From the NCBI GenBank assembly GCA_905236545.1, contig CAJOQO010000250.1, positions 1-6,711 on the forward strand: a stretch of DNA of 6,711 nt, written 5' to 3'. Position 1 is the first letter of the stretch. Every line of letters begins with the position of its first letter. The stretch is from an uncultured Lachnospiraceae bacterium. GTDB taxonomy: Bacteria; Bacillota; Clostridia; Lachnospirales; Lachnospiraceae. The notes under the pieces were generated by a model. That model saw only the letters and a program-made list of their open reading frames with translations, was not told the DNA's origin and ran no database searches. Both the position numbers and the translations under genes were made by a program. Of the stretch, positions 1-6,624 are shown one piece after another.

Positions 1-2
1 CC

Positions 3-92
3 GGACGCCCGATCGCAGTCGGCAAAGAGCTCAGCCGGAGTGGGCTACAGGTTTGCGTTGGGGAAGCCATCCGCAGGCCGGGGCATATGTAA
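3..92 (+). CDS. Possible C-terminal end of an upstream gene, product unknown
   Basis: This frame is open from the window edge to a TAA at 90-92 and would encode 29 residues ending in PGHM. Third codon positions are mostly G or C, as in the genes downstream, which favours it over the other frames, although one other + frame (to 187) and a minus-strand frame are also open here. I do not recognise the protein; only the tail is visible. Its stop codon lies inside the left copy of the GTAAC direct repeat that flanks the adjacent hairpin element. Confidence 0.4.
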   Translation, partial: GRPIAVGKELSRSGLQVCVGEAIRRPGHM

Positions 93-93
93 C

Positions 94-206
94 AGGTCAC
101 ACCCTGACCACCTTTTCTGACAGCCACAGGGCTTCTTTGTTCCGACTCCCAAAAGTCTGCCGCTCAAAAGCCCTGTATCTGTCGTAAAGCGGTCAGGGTG
201 TGACCA
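94..206. mobile_element. MITE-like long inverted-repeat element
   Basis: The 15-bp sequence GGTCACACCCTGACC (95-109) recurs as its exact reverse complement at 191-205. Inside, pairing continues: 113-116 with 186-189, 118-123 with 179-184, and 126-134 with 168-176, with small internal loops, leaving an apical region at 135-167 that has its own 4-bp stem (144-147 with 154-157). One base outside each end is the same pentamer, GTAAC (89-93 and 207-211), as expected of a target-site duplication. The element has no room for a transposase and no T-run after either arm, so it does not read as an intrinsic terminator. A non-autonomous mobile element fits best; a structured RNA or a chromosomal repeat of the REP type is the alternative. 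Copy number in the genome cannot be judged from one window. Confidence 0.6.
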
Positions 207-251
207 GTAACCTCAAAGCCGCGTATGCTTCACGGTCTGCGGAAAGGGGCT

Positions 252-280
252 GTGAACGGTACCGGTAATTGTGTTATAAT
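252..280 (+). promoter_or_regulatory. Promoter of the Lit-like membrane protein gene
   Basis: A perfect -10 box TATAAT sits at 275-280, preceded by the extended -10 TG at 272-273. Seventeen bases upstream is a weak -35, GTGAAC (252-257), matching TTGACA at three positions. Initiation would fall near 287, giving a leader of about 23 nt that contains the AAGGAG ribosome site. The spacer holds an 8-bp palindrome, CGGTACCG (257-264), whose role, if any, is unknown. The promoter lies wholly downstream of the hairpin element. Confidence 0.75.
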
Positions 281-309
281 GCTCCCAAACAAAGCAAGGA
301 GCAGGAAGG

Positions 310-1002
310 ATGGCCCGTACATCAGGCAGAAGATCAGGATACACATCCCGCGGCAGAAGATCAGGATACACATCCCGTGGGGGAGATATGATCAGGGCGG
401 TTATTATCGCATTGTTTATCATCAGTCTGGCAGTTGTTTTCGTTCTGTACTTCAGACCCCTCTACTATCTGGACATTCATCTGTTCCATCTGGACCAGGC
501 CTCCGGAAGGGATGCGGCGACAGTTCGCAGAAACTATGATGTGCTCTGCGATTATCTGTTTTTCTGGAACAGGGGGGCGCTGGCTCTTCCGGACTTTGCC
601 ATGAGCGAGCATGGACGGATCCATTTCGCGGACTGCAAAAGGATCTTTGATGTGGTGCAGATCCTTTGCCTCGTATCAGGCATCCTCACACTCCTCGGCG
701 CACTCAGGAGAAAGCATACGTCAGGATGCCTCAAAATCGCGGGGATCCTGACGATCGTGATTCCGGCAGCTTTGGGAATCCTGGCCTTTCTCCGGTGGGA
801 GGATCTGTTCGTAACCTTCCATACGCTGCTGTTTCGCAACAACTACTGGCTCTTTGACCCGCGTACAGATCCGGTGATCCTGATCCTTCCGGACGGATTC
901 TTCTTCCAGTGCGCGGTTGTGATCATCCTCATCGTCCTCACGGGCGGGATCTTCTGTCTGTGGAGGGCATACCGTAAGGCGGGACGCCGCAGGAGACGCT
1001 GA
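310..1002 (+). CDS. TIGR01906/DUF1461 membrane protein, Lit-like (lipoprotein intramolecular transacylase)
   Basis: This 230-residue protein has four likely membrane helices (about 29-49, 113-131, 141-160 and 197-218) and a basic tail, AGRRRRR. Between helices lie two probable outer-face segments carrying the family-like stretches HFADCKRIFD (H105) and FHTLLFRNNYWLFDP (H171). I recognise these as the pattern of the TIGR01906/DUF1461 family. That family includes Lit, which moves an acyl chain within the lipoprotein N-terminus to make the lyso form; two histidines are reported as essential in characterised Lit, and H105 and H171 are the natural candidates here by inference. The start at 310 is chosen because AAGGAG (296-301) precedes it by 8 nt. 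The alternative ATG at 388 has a purine-rich site only 2 nt away, but would remove an unusual Arg/Ser/Gly-rich leader made of two GRRSGYTSR repeats. It has its own promoter and is the first gene of the likely operon. Acylating activity is not proved, since many family members are uncharacterised. Confidence 0.82.
   Translation: MARTSGRRSGYTSRGRRSGYTSRGGDMIRAVIIALFIISLAVVFVLYFRPLYYLDIHLFHLDQASGRDAATVRRNYDVLCDYLFFWNRGALALPDFAMSEHGRIHFADCKRIFDVVQILCLVSGILTLLGALRRKHTSGCLKIAGILTIVIPAALGILAFLRWEDLFVTFHTLLFRNNYWLFDPRTDPVILILPDGFFFQCAVVIILIVLTGGIFCLWRAYRKAGRRRRR
325..378 (+). repeat. 27-bp in-frame tandem duplication
   Basis: Two adjacent 27-bp units (325-351 and 352-378) are identical except for the last base (C or T). 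Each encodes the nine residues GRRSGYTSR, so the duplication keeps the reading frame and repeats an Arg-rich cytoplasmic segment before the first membrane helix of the Lit-like protein. The near identity suggests a recent event, such as replication slippage. Confidence 0.95.
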
Positions 1003-1054
1003 GACCGGTCAAAACAGATCATGGAACATGAAAAAGGAAAGAATGGAGCGGTAC

Positions 1055-4039
1055 ATGAATATTGAGAACCTGAACGCATATACCCTGGTAAAGAAGCAGA
1101 ATCTGACGGATATCGGGTCTGTCGGCTATGTTCTGAAGCACAATCAGACTGGCGCCCGCGTGATGCTGATCGAAAATGAAGATGAGAATAAGGTCTTCAA
1201 CATTGCTTTCCGCACAACGCCCGTCAACTCGACTGGTGTGCCGCATATCATTGAGCACACGGTACTGTGCGGCTCGGAAAAGTATCCGTCCAAGGATCCT
1301 TTTGTAGAGCTGGTGAAGGGATCCATGAACACATTCCTCAATGCGATGACTTATCCGGACAAGACGATGTTTCCGGTGGCAAGCTGCAATGATCAGGACT
1401 TTAAGAACCTGATGGATGTCTACCTGGATGCGGTATTCCATCCGAACATTTACCGGAATGAGAATATCTTCCGCCAGGAGGGCTGGAACTACCAGATCGA
1501 GAACCGGGAGGATCCGGTGGTGATCAACGGAGTCGTCTACAATGAGATGAAGGGCGCATTTTCCTCTCCGGACGATGTGCTGGAGCGCCAGATCCTGAAC
1601 TCTCTGTTTCCTGACACGACCTATGGCGTGGAGTCGGGAGGCGATCCGGTTCATATTCCGGAGCTTACGTATGAAGAGTTTCTGGATTTTCACAGGAAGT
1701 ATTACAATCCCTCAAACGCTTACCTCTATCTGTACGGAAAGATGGACTTCGCGGAGCGGCTGGAGTATCTGGACCGGGAGTACCTGGGAACGTTTGGCAT
1801 GGCGGAACAGATGGGGGAGAACGGGCCTGCGTATTCCGAGGTTGCTCTTCAGAAGCGTTTTGAGACGCCTGTCTGTATCCGGTCTGAGTATCCGATTGCG
1901 GAAAATGACCCTCTGGAGAAGAACGCTTATCTGACCTGGAATGTATCCGTGGGAGAGAGCAGCGATACGCTGCTGGCGAATGCGTTCGCAGCCCTGGATT
2001 ATGTGCTTCTGGAAAGTCCCGGCGCGGAACTGAAGAAAGCACTCCTTGACGCCGGAATCGGCAGGGACATCTACGGTTCTTACGATTCCGGGATCCGCCA
2101 GCCTGTGTTTTCGGTGGTGGCAAAGGGAGCTGACGAAGAGGATGAGCTCCGGTTCCGGGAGGTGGTCCGTTCCTGCCTGGAGAGACTGTGTGCGGAGGGA
2201 CTGAATGAAAAGACGCTGGAAGCCGCCATCAATACCATGGAATTCAAATACCGGGAGGCGGACTTCGGAGGATATCCGAAGGGGCTGATCTATTCCATCG
2301 ACTGTTTTGACAGCTGGCTGTACCGCGATGACCAGCCTTTCGATTATCTCGTACAGCTTGAAGACTATCGTCTGCTCCGCGAAAAGATCGGAACAGGATA
2401 CTTTGAGGAGCTGATCCGCACTTATATCCTTGAGAATCCCCATGCGTCCTTCGTAACGGTGGTACCGCGCAAAGGCCTGGTTCAGGAGGCGGAAGCGAAG
2501 ACCGCCGCCAGGCTGGAGGAGTGGAAGAAGACGCTCAGCGAGGAGCAGATCGATGCGCTGATCGCGAAGACGGAGGAGCTTCGCGCATTTCAGGAAACAC
2601 CTTCCACGAAGGAGGAGATGGAGGCGATTCCGACTCTCTCCCGCGAAGATCTGAAAAGGGAAGCCATGCCATTTCACAACAAAGAATATGTGGAAAACGG
2701 CGTGAAGCTGGTTCATCATCAGGCGGCGACGAACGGTATCGCGTATATTACCCTGCTATTCGACGCGTCCGGGATCGCACAGGAGGATCTTCCGTATTTC
2801 GGCATCCTTCGCAGCGTACTCGGACTGGTATCCACGGAGCATTACTCCTATGAGGAACTCTCCAACGAGATCGGCAGGAGAACCGGAGGGGTGAGCGCGG
2901 GGATCAGCACGTTTTCGGATGCGTACAGCACCGGCAGCCTCAAGGCCGCGCTGGGGATCCAGATCGCAACGCTTCCCGCGGAGATCGACTTTGCAATGGA
3001 GATCGCGGAAGAGATTCTGTTCACTTCGAAGCTGGAGGACAAAAAGAGGCTGAAGGAGATCATCCAGAAGATCCGCAGCCGTCTCTCTTCCAGGCTGACA
3101 TCCGCCGGCCATATGACCGCAGTTACCCGCGCGATGGCGGGCTTCAGCGCGGATTCGTGCTTTTCGGACGCAATTTCGGGGATCACATACTATCAGGAGA
3201 TTGTCCGGATCGAGAAGGACTTTGGCGCAGTGGCGGAGGATCTGACCGGAAGGCTGAAGCGCATCCTTTCGTCGGTTCTTCGCAGGGATGGTTTCCTGGT
3301 GAGCTTTACGGGAGATGAAACGGAGACCGCCCATATTCTCCGCCAGGCAGTCTCGATCCGGCAGAAGCTTTCTTCCGGCGGGGAAGGCGGAGAGAGAAAT
3401 GAGCGGGGGGATCAGACCAGGACAGGAGGAAGCCTGAGAGAGATTACCGGCCTTTCCTGCACACCGAAGAAGGAAGGATTCCTGACGAGCGCCAAGATTC
3501 AGTATGTGGCGCAGGCCGGGAGCTTTGCCGGCGCGAAGCTTCCTTATACCGGCGCGCTCAATGTGCTGCGTGTGATCATGAACTATGAGTATCTGTGGAC
3601 CAATGTGCGCGTGATCGGCGGCGCGTACGGCTGCGGAGCTTCCTTCGGAAGAAACGGCTCCTCCGCGTTCTACTCCTATCGGGATCCGCATCTGGGCAAC
3701 ACCCTTAAGATCTACGACGGCATCGTCCCGTATCTGAAGAGCTTCGACTGCGATGAGCGGGATATGACAAAGTATGTGATCGGAACCGTGTCGGGACTTG
3801 ATGCCCCTCTGCCGCCGAGAGCCGAAGGCGCCCGTTCCATGACGGCTTATCTGTGCAATACCACATTGGAGGAGATTCAGAAGATCCGCGATGAGGTTCT
3901 GGCCGCGGATGTGGAGGATATCCGTGCGCTGGCTCCTTATGTGGAAGCGGTTCTGGCCGGAGGGTGTGTCTGTGTAATCGGCAGTGAGGAGAAGATTCAT
4001 GCTGCCGGTGCGATGTTCGATACGGTCAGCGCCCTGTAA
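1055..4039 (+). CDS. M16C insulinase-family zinc metallopeptidase (PreP-like)
   Basis: This large peptidase (994 residues) belongs to the presequence-protease branch of family M16, whose members degrade peptides inside a closed two-half chamber. The inverted zinc motif HIIEH gives H64, E67 and H68 (E67 as the catalytic base), and E164 in YNEMKG is the likely third ligand, at a spacing close to that in PreP. Conserved blocks surround it, such as FVELVKGSMNTFLNAMTYPD. The catalytically degenerate second half carries GGAYGCGA (855-862) and FYSYRDP (872-878), where the family places substrate-contacting Arg and Tyr. A Gly/Glu/Arg-rich stretch (about 773-793) looks like a flexible insertion. There is no signal peptide, so it is probably cytosolic. 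I chose ATG 1055 because GGAG (1045-1048) precedes it by 6 nt and homologues begin MNIENL-like; in-frame ATGs at 1028 and 1043 would add nine or four residues. It probably shares a transcript with its neighbours. The physiological substrate in bacteria is not known. Confidence 0.95.
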   Translation: MNIENLNAYTLVKKQNLTDIGSVGYVLKHNQTGARVMLIENEDENKVFNIAFRTTPVNSTGVPHIIEHTVLCGSEKYPSKDPFVELVKGSMNTFLNAMTYPDKTMFPVASCNDQDFKNLMDVYLDAVFHPNIYRNENIFRQEGWNYQIENREDPVVINGVVYNEMKGAFSSPDDVLERQILNSLFPDTTYGVESGGDPVHIPELTYEEFLDFHRKYYNPSNAYLYLYGKMDFAERLEYLDREYLGTFGMAEQMGENGPAYSEVALQKRFETPVCIRSEYPIAENDPLEKNAYLTWNVSVGESSDTLLANAFAALDYVLLESPGAELKKALLDAGIGRDIYGSYDSGIRQPVFSVVAKGADEEDELRFREVVRSCLERLCAEGLNEKTLEAAINTMEFKYREADFGGYPKGLIYSIDCFDSWLYRDDQPFDYLVQLEDYRLLREKIGTGYFEELIRTYILENPHASFVTVVPRKGLVQEAEAKTAARLEEWKKTLSEEQIDALIAKTEELRAFQETPSTKEEMEAIPTLSREDLKREAMPFHNKEYVENGVKLVHHQAATNGIAYITLLFDASGIAQEDLPYFGILRSVLGLVSTEHYSYEELSNEIGRRTGGVSAGISTFSDAYSTGSLKAALGIQIATLPAEIDFAMEIAEEILFTSKLEDKKRLKEIIQKIRSRLSSRLTSAGHMTAVTRAMAGFSADSCFSDAISGITYYQEIVRIEKDFGAVAEDLTGRLKRILSSVLRRDGFLVSFTGDETETAHILRQAVSIRQKLSSGGEGGERNERGDQTRTGGSLREITGLSCTPKKEGFLTSAKIQYVAQAGSFAGAKLPYTGALNVLRVIMNYEYLWTNVRVIGGAYGCGASFGRNGSSAFYSYRDPHLGNTLKIYDGIVPYLKSFDCDERDMTKYVIGTVSGLDAPLPPRAEGARSMTAYLCNTTLEEIQKIRDEVLAADVEDIRALAPYVEAVLAGGCVCVIGSEEKIHAAGAMFDTVSAL

Positions 4040-4083
4040 AGGAACCGGGCACGGCGGGCGCGCTGCGGGAAAGGGAAAGGCTT

Positions 4084-5022
4084 ATGAAGAAAAAGGTGTT
4101 CAGGTCAGGATTTGTCGGAATCGTCGGAAGGCCCAATGTCGGGAAATCTACCCTCATGAACCATCTGATCGGGCAGAAGATCGCGATCACCAGCGCAAAA
4201 CCCCAGACAACGCGCAGCCGGATCCTGACCGTCTATACCTGCGAGGAAGGCCAGATCATCTTCCTGGATACGCCGGGGATTCACAAGGCGGAGAACAGGC
4301 TGGGCGAATATATGGATGATGTGGCCTTCGAGACGCTTTCCCAGGTCGATGTGATTCTGTGGCTTGTGGAGCCGACAGGCTTCAGCGGAGCCGGAGAGCG
4401 CTTCATCGCCTCGAAGCTGAAGCTCCGGAAAATCCCGGTCATTCTGGTCATGAACAAGATTGATACCGTTCCGAAGAATGAGGTTGCCGGGTACATGGAG
4501 ATGTACAGGAAGCTGTATCCCTTCGAGGAGATCATACCGGTCAGCGCCCTGAGAAACGTCAATACGGAAAGCGTCCTGGAAGCGGTCTTTTCCCATCTTC
4601 CGGAAGGTCCGATGTATTATGACGGGGAAACCGTGACAGACCAGACCATGAGGACACTTGCGTCCGAGATTATCCGGGAGAAAGCGCTGCGCTGCCTGAA
4701 GGAGGAGGTTCCGCACGGGATTGCGGTTGAAATTATGTCCATGAAGGAGCGCAGGAGAAAGACGGAAGAAGATATGATCTGGGATATCGAGGCTGTGATC
4801 ATCACAGAGAAGGATTCCCACAAGGGCATCATCATCGGGAAGGGCGGAAGCATGCTCAAGAAGATCGCGACCCAGGCGAGGCTTGCGATCGAAGAGATGG
4901 CTGGGGAAAAGGTCAATCTGAAGGTCTTTGTGAAGGTCCGCAGGGACTGGAGGGACAACGTTGGGATCCTGAGGAGTCTGGGATATGATCCGAACCGGAA
5001 AAAAGAGACGCAGTCCCACTGA
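4084..5022 (+). CDS. era: GTPase Era
   Basis: Era is an essential GTPase that binds the 3' end of 16S rRNA and helps mature the 30S subunit, partly at the membrane. All landmarks are present in 312 residues: G1 GRPNVGKS (15-22), the switch I threonines in SAKPQTTR (37-44), G3 DTPG (62-65), G4 NKID (124-127), G5 SAL (154-156), and a C-terminal KH domain with the GKGG loop (252-255) in HKGIIIGKGG. Length is normal for the family (E. coli Era has 301). The start has purine-rich ribosome sites at 4071-4080 and lies 44 bp after the peptidase stop, with no terminator between. Its stop overlaps an ATG as TGATG (5020-5024), the start of a 24-codon micro-ORF that reaches a possible recO start. The era-recO pairing is common in Firmicutes. 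Confidence 0.97.
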   Translation: MKKKVFRSGFVGIVGRPNVGKSTLMNHLIGQKIAITSAKPQTTRSRILTVYTCEEGQIIFLDTPGIHKAENRLGEYMDDVAFETLSQVDVILWLVEPTGFSGAGERFIASKLKLRKIPVILVMNKIDTVPKNEVAGYMEMYRKLYPFEEIIPVSALRNVNTESVLEAVFSHLPEGPMYYDGETVTDQTMRTLASEIIREKALRCLKEEVPHGIAVEIMSMKERRRKTEEDMIWDIEAVIITEKDSHKGIIIGKGGSMLKKIATQARLAIEEMAGEKVNLKVFVKVRRDWRDNVGILRSLGYDPNRKKETQSH

Positions 5023-5096
5023 TGGGCAAAACACGGATGCGCAGGCAGCCGCATGAGCGTGAGCACTGCTTTTTCAGATCAGAGGGGGAACCGTGA
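5022..5096 (+). CDS. Possible 24-residue micro-ORF between era and recO
   Basis: An ATG overlaps the era stop (TGATG, 5020-5024), and the frame closes with a TGA that overlaps the GTG at 5093 (GTGA). It would make a 24-residue basic peptide starting MGKTRMRRQ. I see no good Shine-Dalgarno site of its own, and the peptide does not resemble YqzL, the small protein found at this place in Bacillus. The overlaps could couple translation of era to recO, or be chance. Confidence 0.2.
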   Translation: MGKTRMRRQPHEREHCFFRSEGEP

Positions 5097-5143
5097 GCAG
5101 CGGCGAAAACATACAGTGCGGCGAATGCAGCGGGAGGATGCAG

Positions 5144-5845
5144 TTGAGTACAGGCAGCCTTGAACTTCAGGGGATGGTGATGAAGGCCTCCCCTGCCGGA
5201 GAATTTGACAGGAGGATCACCCTTCTGACGAAGGAACGCGGGAAGATCACCGCGTTTGCCCGTGGAGCCCGCAGGATGCAGAGCGCACTGTCTGCCGCGA
5301 CGGTTCCCTTTGCGCTCGGAACCTTCCGGCTGTATGAAGGAAGGTCTGCATACACCTGTGTCTCGGCTCAGATCAGCGAATACTTTGAAAAGCTGAAAAC
5401 CGATTTTACCGGCGCCTGCTATGGCGCCTACTTTATGGAATTCGCGGATTACTACGCGCAGGAGAACCTGGAAGCGGGCGACATGCTGAACCTTCTGTAC
5501 GTGTCGCTTCTGGCACTTGGAATAGACGCCATACCGGATGAGCGGGTACGGTATGCGTTTGAGGTCCGGCTTATGGTAATGAGCGGGGAATTCCCGACGG
5601 ATATCACACAGGAGGAAAACCTGATGCCTGCTTCCAGACAGGCATTTTATCATATGATTACCTCACCGCTTAAGAAACTCTTTTCCTTTGAGGTGACGGA
5701 TCCTGTTATGCGGGAGATCCGGGAGCGGCAGGACCGGATCCGCTGCAGGCAGATTGACCGGAGCTTTCACAGTCTGGAAGTACTGGACAGTATGGAACGT
5801 GTCTTGAACATCCATCTGAAAAACGATATAATAGCACAACCATGA
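5144..5845 (+). CDS. recO: DNA repair protein RecO
   Basis: RecO works with RecR (and RecF) to load RecA on SSB-coated single-stranded DNA in recombinational repair. The N-terminal OB-fold is recognisable from LQGMVMKASPAGEFDRRITLL followed by TKERGKITAFARGARR and the LYEGRSAY block; the helical C-terminal part contains FMEFADYYAQEN and SPLKKLFSF. No CxxC pair is visible, so the C-terminal zinc finger found in some RecO proteins appears absent. The start is uncertain. TTG 5144 has GGGAGG (5132-5137) 6 nt upstream and gives 233 residues with the usual short N-terminus. GTG 5093 has AGAGGGGG (5081-5088) and would add 17 residues containing a CGEC pair; ATG 5138 abuts the GGGAGG. I prefer 5144. 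The gene follows era closely and its 3' end contains a promoter for the next gene. Confidence 0.92.
   Translation: MSTGSLELQGMVMKASPAGEFDRRITLLTKERGKITAFARGARRMQSALSAATVPFALGTFRLYEGRSAYTCVSAQISEYFEKLKTDFTGACYGAYFMEFADYYAQENLEAGDMLNLLYVSLLALGIDAIPDERVRYAFEVRLMVMSGEFPTDITQEENLMPASRQAFYHMITSPLKKLFSFEVTDPVMREIRERQDRIRCRQIDRSFHSLEVLDSMERVLNIHLKNDIIAQP
5804..5832 (+). promoter_or_regulatory. Promoter inside recO for the lipoprotein gene (and probably glyS)
   Basis: A -35 TTGAAC (5804-5809, first four bases consensus) and a perfect -10 TATAAT (5827-5832) are separated by exactly 17 bp. Both lie within the last codons of recO. Transcription would start near 5839, leaving a leader of about 28 nt with the AGGAGG ribosome site (5850-5855). 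It would make the lipoprotein gene, and by read-through glyS, partly independent of the upstream operon. Confidence 0.7.
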
Positions 5846-5866
5846 AGGAAGGAGGGCAGCCGGGCA

Positions 5867-6571
5867 ATGAGATCAGCCGGATTCATCACGTCTGCGGCGG
5901 CAATTGCGTGCGCGCTCTGCCTTACAGGATGCAGTACACTTGACAGGATCATCGGCGCCGATGACTGGAAGGACTGGACCCCGACGACGACCAGTATCCA
6001 GGTGCATGGGGACGGTACTCTGACGGAGACCATATTCGACAGGCTGGATCAGAGCTGGTATCAGGGCAATGAGCTTCAGGACATGATCGCCCGGTCGATG
6101 AACGAATACAATGCGTCCAACACGGACGGCGCGGTATTGGTCACCTCCTACAGTGATGCGGGCGGTGATGTGAAGGTGTCGATTGACTACAGGACATGGG
6201 AGGATTTTGCCCGGTATAACAATACCGTTTTCTTCAGTGGCTCCATGCTGGACGCGCAGCTGCAGGGGTTTCTGTTCCCCGGTCCGTTCTATGAGGTGAA
6301 GGGCTCCGAGCGGTCAGACCAGACGGTAGACAGCGCTGAACCGGTCAGCCATAAGGAATACAGTGTGGTGATCTCTGATTCCGGCCACACGGTTCAGGTG
6401 CCCGGGGAGATCCGGTACGTGGGAGAAGGCGCGCAGGTTATAAACAGCCACGTTGCCGGGATGTCTGAAGAGGGGAAAAAGGAGGAAGCGTCAGAAGCTT
6501 CTTTGTACATTATCTATGAGAAAGACCAGGATTCGTATACAAAGAAGGAGACAAAGAAGGAACTGCCATGA
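5867..6571 (+). CDS. Putative lipoprotein of unknown function
   Basis: The first 22 residues form a lipoprotein signal peptide: one Arg, a hydrophobic Ala-rich core, then the lipobox LTGC with the acylated cysteine at C22. The mature part, about 213 residues, should sit on the outer face of the membrane. It begins with an acidic, Trp- and Thr-rich stretch, followed by SIQVHGDGTLTE and a segment like FDRLDQSWYQGNELQDMI, a pattern I associate with unnamed lipoproteins of Lachnospiraceae. The C-terminus is rich in Lys and Glu and of low complexity. No catalytic motif is visible. The start has AGGAGG (5850-5855) 11 nt upstream, and the gene has its own promoter at the end of recO. Its stop overlaps an ATG (ATGA, 6568-6571) opening a 13-codon frame before glyS. 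By inference it could be a substrate of lipoprotein-modifying enzymes such as the Lit-like protein in this window, but nothing here shows that link. Confidence 0.85.
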   Translation: MRSAGFITSAAAIACALCLTGCSTLDRIIGADDWKDWTPTTTSIQVHGDGTLTETIFDRLDQSWYQGNELQDMIARSMNEYNASNTDGAVLVTSYSDAGGDVKVSIDYRTWEDFARYNNTVFFSGSMLDAQLQGFLFPGPFYEVKGSERSDQTVDSAEPVSHKEYSVVISDSGHTVQVPGEIRYVGEGAQVINSHVAGMSEEGKKEEASEASLYIIYEKDQDSYTKKETKKELP

Positions 6572-6624
6572 AACAACGGATTTCAGGACAGAATATAAGT
6601 ATTTTGTAAAGGAGTAGACTCATC

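Noticed and set aside
2..187. An open frame from the window edge through the left part of the hairpin to TAA 185-187.
   Set aside because: It runs across most of the inverted-repeat element, so openness there is not evidence of coding, and the peptide is unlike any family I recognise.
95..205. Reading the long hairpin as an intrinsic terminator of the upstream gene.
   Set aside because: No T-run follows either arm on either strand, and the hairpin is far longer than normal terminators.
1712..4000. Long minus-strand open frames opposite the M16C peptidase (1712-2719 and 2756-4000).
   Set aside because: They lie opposite a clearly conserved peptidase, show no recognisable motif, and are expected by-products of GC-rich codon use.
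4105..5034. A 309-codon minus-strand frame opposite era.
   Set aside because: It mirrors era in the antisense frame; era has every family motif and the antisense product has none that I recognise.
5043..5074. A possible terminator between era and recO: AGGCAG pairing with CTGCTT, then five T.
   Set aside because: The stem is only six pairs with one G-U, and the loop is 17 nt, so it is too weak to call an intrinsic terminator.
5053..5163. A 36-codon frame beginning at ATG 5053 across the recO start.
   Set aside because: It has no ribosome site, overlaps recO in another frame, and resembles nothing I know.
6591..6600. TATAAG (6594-6599) as a -10 box for glyS.
   Set aside because: No -35-like hexamer lies 16-18 bp upstream, and there is no extended -10 TG.
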